Below are positions 32,219 through 39,305 of a stretch of DNA of 64,000 bases, in pieces. Origin of the DNA: Arthrobacter sp. D5-1 (lineage in GTDB: Bacteria; Actinomycetota; Actinomycetes; Actinomycetales; Micrococcaceae); contig NZ_CP014571.1 of assembly GCF_017357425.1 (NCBI RefSeq), positions 3,720,001 through 3,784,000 of the forward strand, in the 5' to 3' direction. The translations under genes and the position numbers were made by a program. Position 1 is the first letter of the stretch. Every line of letters starts with the position of its first letter. The notes beneath the pieces are model-generated. The model was not told the DNA's origin, made no database searches, and saw only the letters and a program-made list of their open reading frames with translations.

Positions 32219-33671
32219 CGGCCAACATCCCTTCGCAACTCCGCACGACCACACGGCACGCTTCCAGTGCCGACGGCTCGGTCAACGGATTTTCCGCGAT
32301 CAGCCGCCAACGGCTCAAACAGCTCCGGGCAGCCTCGCTGATCTGCCTGGGATCCGCCTCCGGGTTCACGCCCAACCTCAACGAGGCAGTGCTGCCGCGG
32401 CCACCCACCAGCCGTTCCGCTTCAGCTTCCTGCACCTCATCCAGTCCCACGCCACCGGTCCGCAACGCGGCGAGGAGCTTGAGCTCCCGGAACTCATGAG
32501 CGCCAGCCTGGAGCCGTTCCAACGCCGCTTCCAGCGGCGCCGTCCGCTCCCTGGGAACCCCGCGGACCAATGACTCCAAACCCACGACGACGGCACGCGC
32601 CTTGAGTGCGTCGGCACGGTTCTGGAAGAGATAGCTGATGGCGTCCAGCAAAGTGCCCAGCCCGCTTCGACGTGCCAGTTCATGGGCCAGTTCGGTGGGA
32701 TCAGCAGTCCCGCCCCGGATCAGGGCAACACCCAGCCGAATCCCAAACAGGCCAAACCTTTGCACCAGCGATGCTTTGGTGGCCGGGCGGAGGCCTTGCG
32801 GAGCCTCGAAACGGACAAAACGGTCTGCGGACAGCATCATTCGTTCCCGCTGGCTCCGGTCCATCTGCGCCAGCATTGCCATGGCCTCATAGTCCGCCTG
32901 GCGCATGGTCCGTGAACTTTGTGCCAGCAGCCCGGCCACGGGCACCACACCCAAGGCCAAGGGTCTAAGGTTCTGGTCCCGGCTGTATCTGTCGGCGATG
33001 ACCGCTGCCGAAATCAGGGAGTCAATCCTTCCGGCGCCGATCTCGTCGGCCCGGGACAAGACAGCCAAGGCATTGACGGTACCGGATCGTCCGGCGGCGG
33101 TGTCCTTGAAGGATTCGAGGAACCGGACATCGGAGGCATGCAGGTGCCGCAGGAGATAGATGACGGCGTCCGCTGCCGTAGGTTCGTCTTCCGGCAGCAG
33201 GAAAGCCGCCGATCTCCCGGAAATATCCTCGGACATCGAGGCGATGCCGGGAGTATCGATCAACGTGAGATTGCGCAGGCCGGCTGATGGCCAGTCCACC
33301 ACCAGACGCTCCACATCCCCGGCCGGGATATCGCCCAAGGACAGGACCAAGCGGCCGTCTTCGCGGGTCACGGGGAGGTTTTGAGGTCCGCCCCGGAACG
33401 GGTAAACCGTGATTTTCGGAGTGTGTCCGTACTCGTACCACGTGACCACACGGGTGCATTCACCGGCGTCAGTGGGCGCGATTTCCTCGCCAATGATCGC
33501 GTTGAGGAGTGTTGATTTCCCGGCCTTGACCATCCCGGCCACCGCGATGCGCAACGGCCCTTTCAGCCGGCTGTCCAATTCGTCCACCACCGCGAGCGCA
33601 GCGGCGTCATCGCGGAAGACTTCCCGTGCGTGCCGGAGCAGGTCCGCGGCTCCGGCCATTCCCGGTTCCAT
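32199..33671 (-). CDS. Dynamin-like GTPase (IniC-like)
   Basis: Protein of 490 residues. G1 is GMVKAGKST (about residues 46-54), G2 Thr is in DAGECTRVVTWYEYG, G3 is DTPGIAS and G4 looks like LSRADEIG rather than the usual N/TKxD. The C-terminal 200 residues are helical, with no membrane segment. The short length and lack of a transmembrane paddle fit IniC more than IniA. The ATG overlaps the stop of the larger dynamin-like gene (TGATG), so the two are a translationally coupled pair, as many bacterial dynamin-like proteins are. Likely role: membrane remodelling or repair together with its neighbour. Confidence 0.85.
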   Translation of the reverse strand: MEPGMAGAADLLRHAREVFRDDAAALAVVDELDSRLKGPLRIAVAGMVKAGKSTLLNAIIGEEIAPTDAGECTRVVTWYEYGHTPKITVYPFRGGPQNLPVTREDGRLVLSLGDIPAGDVERLVVDWPSAGLRNLTLIDTPGIASMSEDISGRSAAFLLPEDEPTAADAVIYLLRHLHASDVRFLESFKDTAAGRSGTVNALAVLSRADEIGAGRIDSLISAAVIADRYSRDQNLRPLALGVVPVAGLLAQSSRTMRQADYEAMAMLAQMDRSQRERMMLSADRFVRFEAPQGLRPATKASLVQRFGLFGIRLGVALIRGGTADPTELAHELARRSGLGTLLDAISYLFQNRADALKARAVVVGLESLVRGVPRERTAPLEAALERLQAGAHEFRELKLLAALRTGGVGLDEVQEAEAERLVGGRGSTASLRLGVNPEADPRQISEAARSCLSRWRLIAENPLTEPSALEACRVVVRSCEGMLAAMPAVR

Positions 33672-35557
33672 CAGCCGGCCGGGACGGTTGAGGGTTTGGG
33701 TTGGTTTTCCATGGAGGGAGCTTCAAGCAGCTGCTGCGCTTCCCTGGCCATCGTGTCCACTGCCTTGAGATGGCCCCGGATTTCCTTGATCCGCAGGTCC
33801 CGTTCCACTGCGTAGGTTGCGGCAGCTTTTTGGGCAGCCGCCACGGATTCAGCCAGGGAGCGGTGGTGCTCCTCGGCGATCTCCGTGAAGTGGTCCCGTG
33901 TGGCCCTTTGGACCAGCCGCAGCCTGTCCCTCAGCTGTTTTCCGACTTGGAACACAACATCGTCCACGTGCTTCCTTACCAGGATCTTGGCTTCGGCTTG
34001 CCGCTGCTTGAGCCGGGCCTCTTTGTCTTCCCGGAAGGCTTTCCGTCCCAGCAGGAGGCCGGCGCCGACGGAGAGCGGGTTGATGAGGGCCATCCCAAAG
34101 ATGCCAGTGAGGAGGCCGAACATCAGCACGCCGCCATAGGATCCACGCATTCCGATCAGCACTTTTTGCAGGGGTCCGAGACGCCCGTTGTCCACCTCCT
34201 GGATGTCAGCCACGGGGTCCAGCACGCCGCCCGTATCGGCCACCTTCAACGCCGGCAGGGCTACCTCGTCCTCGGAAAAGTGGTCCGCCACCTGGGTGGC
34301 CAGCCACTGGGCCCGTTCGCTGGTCCAGACGAAGGTATCCGAGACCGCAGCAGCGGTGCTCTGCTCCAGCCACTGGGTGAACTGCTCCCAGGCGGGGCCG
34401 GGGTCCCCCTGGTCAATGGCGGTTTCCGCTTCGCGCTGGATCCGGCGCAACCTGTCCTTCAGGTCGTACTCCATGTCTGCGATGAGGTCCCCGATGCCAT
34501 CGTTGAGGGTGATCTGCCAGCGCGCCGACCGTTTGCGCAGCGAGTCCGCGTCCTCCTTGGCCGCATTGAGGCCGGCGATCATCTGCGGCGTGCCCTCGGG
34601 ATTCTCCAGGGCACCAAGCTCCGACTGCAGGGCGAGCCTCAGGTTTTCGGTCACGGACAAGAGATCATGGCCAACGGATCGACGTTGAATTCGGGCGGCC
34701 TCCCCCACAATGTTGTGCCTCAGGTGGTGGATCAGCTCAGGAAACCCTGATTCGGCGTTCAGTTCCGTGTCCTGCAGACGCGCCGCCTGGAGGCGAAGCT
34801 CCGAAGAGACCGGGAACAGGGGTATGTCCGGCCCCACCTCGGCAAGGTGTTTCCGGTCGAGGTCCTCGATTTGCCGCCAGCTCGGATAGAGGTCGGTCTT
34901 GGACAGTACGCACACCACGTTGGGGCTGATGCGCATGGCTTGGCGCAGGAACCGCATTTCCGGTTCGGTGTATTCCTGGGACGCATCGGAGACAAACACC
35001 ATGGCATGCGCTGACGGAAGGGCCGTCAGTGTGGTCAGCGTGTGCGTTGACCCCAGCCCACCCACCCCGGGCGAATCCACTATTGCCAGTCCACCCGCCA
35101 GCAGTTTCCTCGGCAAGACAACCTCAGCCGCCACGATGTTCTTCGCGTTGCCGGGATTGCCTTTTTCGGAGACGTAGTCAGCCAGGTGGTCCAACTGCAC
35201 GGGCTGGCGTTCCAGCGTTCGTTCGTGGCCGTCGCTGTCGAGCTCCGTACGAGTGCCTTCCAGCGTGCCACCCTCCGCAGCGGGAACCAGGACAACGGCC
35301 GACGCCGGTTCCCCCTGCCGGACCACCGTCGGCACAGTGGTGGCAATGTCGTCATCCACAGGGCAGACGGGCGCATTCACCAAAGCATTGATCAGTTGGC
35401 TCTTGCCTTGCTTGAACTCGCCCACCACGATCACGCGAACGCTGGGATCCTGAAGGCGGTTGTGGGTGTTTTCCAGGCGTCGCCGAAGGTCGTTCCGCTC
35501 CCCCACCAGCGCCATGCCCTGCTCCACCAATGTGGTCATCCGTACTGTTTCCGCCAT
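33671..35557 (-). CDS. Dynamin-like GTPase with membrane paddle (IniA-like)
   Basis: Protein of 628 residues starting at ATG 35557 with AAAGGA 6 nt upstream; a GTG at 35644 in frame lacks a ribosome binding site. G1 is GEFKQGKSQ (about residues 48-56), G3 DSPGVGGLG, G4 VLSKTDLY. After a long helical region, GVLMFGLLTGIFGMALINPL and LSVGAGLLLGRKAF (about residues 480-515) form a hydrophobic hairpin that should insert in the membrane, followed by a coiled-coil stalk. IniA of mycobacteria is a dynamin-like protein of similar size that causes membrane fission. It lies 140 bases after the IniB-like gene and overlaps the second GTPase gene. Confidence 0.88.
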   Translation of the reverse strand: MAETVRMTTLVEQGMALVGERNDLRRRLENTHNRLQDPSVRVIVVGEFKQGKSQLINALVNAPVCPVDDDIATTVPTVVRQGEPASAVVLVPAAEGGTLEGTRTELDSDGHERTLERQPVQLDHLADYVSEKGNPGNAKNIVAAEVVLPRKLLAGGLAIVDSPGVGGLGSTHTLTTLTALPSAHAMVFVSDASQEYTEPEMRFLRQAMRISPNVVCVLSKTDLYPSWRQIEDLDRKHLAEVGPDIPLFPVSSELRLQAARLQDTELNAESGFPELIHHLRHNIVGEAARIQRRSVGHDLLSVTENLRLALQSELGALENPEGTPQMIAGLNAAKEDADSLRKRSARWQITLNDGIGDLIADMEYDLKDRLRRIQREAETAIDQGDPGPAWEQFTQWLEQSTAAAVSDTFVWTSERAQWLATQVADHFSEDEVALPALKVADTGGVLDPVADIQEVDNGRLGPLQKVLIGMRGSYGGVLMFGLLTGIFGMALINPLSVGAGLLLGRKAFREDKEARLKQRQAEAKILVRKHVDDVVFQVGKQLRDRLRLVQRATRDHFTEIAEEHHRSLAESVAAAQKAAATYAVERDLRIKEIRGHLKAVDTMAREAQQLLEAPSMENQPKPSTVPAG

Positions 35558-35699
35558 GGTGTGTCCTTTGTTCTGCCTGTTCCGGTGCTGCTGTCCGGAG
35601 GGGCCACGAAGTGCCCGACAGGCGTCCATCCGCCTGCCGGGCACTGCTGGGGGTGCTCTGCGCCGCAGCTTCCGCTACGCCGTGTGGACCTCTTTGCCG

Positions 35700-37058
35700 C
35701 TAGTCGATCTCAACGTCGTTCTTGGCGATGACGTTCGAATGGTCAATGTCGTTGTATTCGACGTCAACTTCGTTGTCCTCGATGTTGGTGTAGCTCGACT
35801 TATCAACTTCGAGCTCGTTGTCCTGGATCACCGTGGAGTCGTAGTTGACCTGGACGTCCTCCACGTCGATTTCCTTGGAGTTGTCGATCTCCAACTCGTT
35901 GTCCTGGATCACCGTGGAATCGTAGTTGACCTGGACGTCCTCCAGTTCCACGTTGGTGGAGTGATCGTTGGTGTATTCCAGCTCCACCTCGTTGTCCTTG
36001 ATGATGGTGGAGTTCTCGATGTTCGTGTACTCCACGTCCACGTCGCCGACTTCCAACTCGTTCTCCGTGTTGTAGGAGTCCTTGTTGAACGAATCGGTGT
36101 TGTGGATGGTGGTGTGGGAGTTGTCGGTGTGGGAGGAGTTGTCCTCATTGAAGGAGTCCTCGATGTCCACGTCGACATCAACGTCGGTGTTGTAGGAGTC
36201 CTTGGTCACCGAGTTGTCCGAATTGTCGTTGAACGAATCCTTGACCTCGATGTCCGTGTTGCCCACCTCGACGTCGCCAGGGCCCGACTCATTGATGGTC
36301 AGCGAATTATCTGTTGAGTGGTCATCCGTGGAGGTGGTGTTGCCGGAGTCCTTCACGTCGTCGCCGGCGGCAATGGCACCGTCGCCCGAGGCGATGACAG
36401 CGTCCTGGTTGAAGAGCTGCGTGACATCGCCGTCAGCCCAGATGTTTTGGTTCACCGACTGATCGGTGATCGTATCGCGGTCATCGATAGTGGTGGTGTA
36501 GGAGTAGTTGTTCACCACGTGGACCAGTTGTTGAACGGCGTGGGCGTGGTCATCGTGGTCGTCGTGTCCGCCCCAGCCACCGCCGCCACCGCCGTGGCCG
36601 TGATCGTCGTCGTCATCATGGCCACCCCAGCCACCGCCGCCACCGCCACCGCCGTGGCCGTGATCGTCGTCGTCATCATGGCCACCCCAGCCACCGCCGC
36701 CACCGCCACCGCCACCGCCGTGGCCGTGATCGTCGTCGTCATCATGGCCACCCCAGCCACCGCCGCCACCGCCACCGCCGTGGCCGTGATCGTCATCATG
36801 GCCACCCCAGCCGGCGCCGCCGCCAGTGGAGGCATGGTTGCCGCCGGTGTTGTATTCGCGGTCGAACGACGAACGGGCGTTGATCGGTGCGTAGTCCAGG
36901 ACCACCGGGCGAACAGCATCGACGTCGGCCGAGGAAACGTCACGGAGGCCGGCTGCGGCCAGGGCAGCCTCGGGGTCGCGGACAAAGTCCTCGGCTGCAT
37001 CGGGATCGTTGAACAGGCTCATCAGGAACTGCACGAGCTGTTGTGCGAGTGTAGGCAT
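35700..37058 (-). CDS. IniB-like N-terminal domain protein with Gly/His/Asp and Asn/Asp repeats
   Basis: Protein of 452 residues. The first 60, with LAQQLVQFLMSLFNDPDAAEDFVRDPEAALAAAGL and VDAVRPVVLDY, match the IniB N-terminal domain. Residues 73-173 are a Gly-rich array built of HDDDDDHGHGGGGGGGGWGG-like units (possible metal binder). Residues 175-452 are Asn/Asp/Ser/Thr/Val-rich imperfect repeats (NYDSTVIQDNELEID, SFNKDSYNTENELEV), predicting a beta-solenoid. No signal peptide is seen. GGGAG lies 7 nt upstream of the ATG. It is followed by two dynamin-like GTPase genes, the iniBAC order. Function of IniB is unknown. Confidence 0.82.
   Translation of the reverse strand: MPTLAQQLVQFLMSLFNDPDAAEDFVRDPEAALAAAGLRDVSSADVDAVRPVVLDYAPINARSSFDREYNTGGNHASTGGGAGWGGHDDDHGHGGGGGGGGWGGHDDDDDHGHGGGGGGGGGGWGGHDDDDDHGHGGGGGGGGWGGHDDDDDHGHGGGGGGWGGHDDHDDHAHAVQQLVHVVNNYSYTTTIDDRDTITDQSVNQNIWADGDVTQLFNQDAVIASGDGAIAAGDDVKDSGNTTSTDDHSTDNSLTINESGPGDVEVGNTDIEVKDSFNDNSDNSVTKDSYNTDVDVDVDIEDSFNEDNSSHTDNSHTTIHNTDSFNKDSYNTENELEVGDVDVEYTNIENSTIIKDNEVELEYTNDHSTNVELEDVQVNYDSTVIQDNELEIDNSKEIDVEDVQVNYDSTVIQDNELEVDKSSYTNIEDNEVDVEYNDIDHSNVIAKNDVEID
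35821..35943 (-). repeat. 81-bp DNA repeat inside the IniB-like C-terminus
   Basis: A near-identical stretch begins at 35821 and again at 35902 (TCCTGGATCACCGTGGA then one differing base), giving a period of 81 bases or 27 residues. The encoded repeat contains VQVNYDSTVIQDNELE. Confidence 0.7.
36540..36840 (-). repeat. 60/66-bp tandem repeats encoding the Gly/His/Asp array
   Basis: Four copies of a unit containing GTGGCCGTGATCGTCGTCGT-like sequence start near 36594, 36654, 36720 and 36780, so periods are 60, 66 and 60 bases. Copies differ only in the number of CCGCCA (Gly-Gly) steps and Asp codons, as expected from replication slippage. Confidence 0.8.
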
Positions 37059-37096
37059 TGGAATGCTCCCTCAAATTCTGTGGTGGGTGGTAAATG

Positions 37097-37115
37097 GCCC
37101 GGCGCTTTGCCGGGC
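37097..37115 (-). promoter_or_regulatory. Stem-loop in the iniB-like leader
   Basis: GCCCGGC (37097-37103) pairs with GCCGGGC (37109-37115) around a five-base loop, 39-57 bases upstream of the IniB-like ATG. It could end transcription from the regulator gene or modulate leader RNA stability; there is no U-tract. Confidence 0.45.
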
Positions 37116-37183
37116 TCCCCTTCAACGTATGGCCGTGGTGAGGGACCGGGCATCGGGGGTGGTCCCCCTACCGCTTGCCCCAG

Positions 37184-37217
37184 CGTTAGGGGGTAGCGGG
37201 GTTTTCCGTTAGGGGGT
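37184..37217 (-). promoter_or_regulatory. Direct repeats, candidate activator sites for the iniB-like promoter
   Basis: CGTTAGGGGGT occurs at 37184-37194 and again at 37207-37217, 23 bases apart, and similarity extends further (GGGG blocks). GGGGGTGGTCCCCC (37155-37168) lies nearer the gene. A weak -10 TACGTT occurs further down on the minus strand. The spacing by about two helical turns suggests a dimeric or cooperative LuxR-type activator. Confidence 0.45.
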
Positions 37218-37232
37218 GGAGGGGGTTGCCGC

Positions 37233-39302
37233 TCACGGAGGCGGGTACCCCTCCCCCAAGGCAAGGCGCAGGCGGACCAGGAGGTCCGATCGGTTGTCGG
37301 CCCCCAAGCGCCTGCGCATGCGTGCCACGTGGTGTTCGGCAGTGCGTGGCGAGATGTAGATGGCTTCACCGATCTCCCGGTACGTCTTGCCTTCAAGAAG
37401 AAGCCGAGCCACTTCGCGTTCCCTGGCGCTCAGCCCGGACGGATCCCCCGCACCCGGGCTGGTGCCGTCCGGTGCAGGGGTACCCGCACCACCATGGTGC
37501 GGCTCCTCCACCCGATCGTGGCCCGCCCCGGCCGGAGCGCCTTGGGGATGGATGTCCCTGGCGCAGGCCAGCAGGCGCACCAGGTCGCGCCGTTCCTCCG
37601 CGTGCGCGGCGGCATGGCCCGCCAATCGCGCCCCTTCCCAAGGCATCCCGACGGCGGCCAACCCGCGGGCCGCCGCTTCGACGTCGGACGCTTCAAACCG
37701 GCCGGCCAACACCGAAACCCAGGCTTTGCCACCCACGGCAAGGACGGACGCCAGGTGGCTGTGTTCCGAAGCCCGAACCAGCGCGGCAGCGTGCGGCGCA
37801 AGCTCAGCGGGGCTTTCGCTCAGCAGTGCGGCCTGCACTGCCGCCCAGTGCAGCGGCACTGACCACAGTGGCGGGTTCCCCAACCTTTGTAAGAGCTCCC
37901 AGGCGCCGTCCACATAGTGCGAGACCCGACGTGTCTCGCGCAGCCGTGCAGCAGAAACCATCAGCTCACCCCAGGGCAGGAGACTGTAGAGATCCACGGC
38001 TACGTGCATCATGGCTTCCCGGGCCCGGTCCCACGCCAACACCAGCGCGTGCACGTCGCTGCCACGCCGTGCGAGCCCCACCTCCAGCGCTGACAGCAGC
38101 AGCTCGTCGCGGGGTGCCAAGGACCAATGGTTTGCCTTGACTGCCTCGTTGATGGCCAATCGGGCCTCGTCAGAGTTGTCCTGCTGCATGGCAGTCCAGG
38201 CCTGCAGGAGGAACAACCGGGGTCGGGCAGCATCCCCGCCCTGGCCCGCGGCCAACGCCGCCCTGAGCACAGTGTCTGCTACCGCCGGTTCCCCACTGTG
38301 GAGTGCGCAGAGGGCCGCCAGGGCCCCCGGGGTCTCCGGCAATGGAATCGCTGCGCCAGAGGCGTTCATCATGTCCGAGGCCCTGATGAGCTCCGGCAGG
38401 GCCAATTGAGGGTTGGGTCCAAGGGTCTGCCGCAGGCCCTCCTGGGTGAGCGTCAAAGCCACCGCCAGGAGCGTTGGCGAACCGGACGGCACGGCGGCAG
38501 CCATGATCTCTTCAGCCAGCACGGCATTTCCGGCGCCGATCATAGCCACTGCGGCCAGCGGGGCAGACCCCTGCAACCTGTCCGGCCCCAGCCAGCTGTA
38601 CGTGTCAGCACTCCGGGACAACATTCCCCGCTGTGCCCACACGGCGGCGGCCACGTCCACCCCCAGGCGAAGGTGGGGAGGTTCGGGCAAAGCGAGCAGC
38701 CTGTCAACGATCCTGCCAGCTTCGTCCAGATCCCCGGTGGCGGCCAAGGCCTGGGCACGCTTCGCGGCAATGTGGAGCTCCTTGTTCCCGGCAAGAAGCG
38801 CTTCGGCATAGAGATCCACGGCCAGACGCGGATCCGAGTCCAGGACGCTGTTTGCCACCTCTTCGAGTTCTGCGGCAACGCGGGCATCCTGCATCCCACT
38901 TCTAGCGAGGTCGCGGGCCAGGTCTCCCAAGGGACGGCCTTCGTCCAGGACCTTGTCCACGAGCTCACGCTGCAGCGCCCGGATGCGGGAAGGCGGGGTT
39001 CCATGCAGCAAGGCATGCTGGACCGTCCCCACTACGGACCCGTCGGCCAGCAGCAAGCCCGCATCCATGGCTGCAGTGATGATCGAGTCCAGGCCATCAT
39101 GGCCTTCAAGGCCACGCGGCAGGGGTGAAGGCAGCGTGAACCCCACGGATAGGGCTAGGAGCAGCTCGCGGACTTTCGCGGAATCCCCGGAAAGCTTCGG
39201 GACAGGGTGTGGCGCTGCCTCGTGAAGGGCGGCAGGTTCCTTGAACGGGTGATCGTCCGGCCCGGGTGGAAGGTGCCCGGGCTTAGGGTCATGTCCCGTC
39301 AT
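37233..39302 (-). CDS. LuxR family regulator without visible NTPase module
   Basis: Protein of 689 residues. The C-terminus (about residues 622-685) is a LuxR/GerE helix-turn-helix: GLSAREREVARLLLEGKTYREIGEAIYISPRTAEHHVARM. The rest resembles the TPR-like and winged-helix part of large LAL/MalT-type regulators (AAKRAQALAATGDLDEAGRIVDRLL and similar), but I find no Walker A (GxxxxGK) anywhere, so the NTPase switch of such regulators seems absent. The ATG follows the Hsp70-like stop by three bases. In M. tuberculosis a LuxR regulator gene also neighbours iniBAC, which supports it being the local activator. Confidence 0.85.
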   Translation of the reverse strand: MTGHDPKPGHLPPGPDDHPFKEPAALHEAAPHPVPKLSGDSAKVRELLLALSVGFTLPSPLPRGLEGHDGLDSIITAAMDAGLLLADGSVVGTVQHALLHGTPPSRIRALQRELVDKVLDEGRPLGDLARDLARSGMQDARVAAELEEVANSVLDSDPRLAVDLYAEALLAGNKELHIAAKRAQALAATGDLDEAGRIVDRLLALPEPPHLRLGVDVAAAVWAQRGMLSRSADTYSWLGPDRLQGSAPLAAVAMIGAGNAVLAEEIMAAAVPSGSPTLLAVALTLTQEGLRQTLGPNPQLALPELIRASDMMNASGAAIPLPETPGALAALCALHSGEPAVADTVLRAALAAGQGGDAARPRLFLLQAWTAMQQDNSDEARLAINEAVKANHWSLAPRDELLLSALEVGLARRGSDVHALVLAWDRAREAMMHVAVDLYSLLPWGELMVSAARLRETRRVSHYVDGAWELLQRLGNPPLWSVPLHWAAVQAALLSESPAELAPHAAALVRASEHSHLASVLAVGGKAWVSVLAGRFEASDVEAAARGLAAVGMPWEGARLAGHAAAHAEERRDLVRLLACARDIHPQGAPAGAGHDRVEEPHHGGAGTPAPDGTSPGAGDPSGLSAREREVARLLLEGKTYREIGEAIYISPRTAEHHVARMRRRLGADNRSDLLVRLRLALGEGYPPP

Positions 39303-39305
39303 GGG

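Noticed and set aside
36318-37196. Plus-strand frame over the IniB-like gene
   Set aside because: It arises from the repetitive GGC/CAC codons on the other strand and shows only low-complexity Ala/Val sequence.
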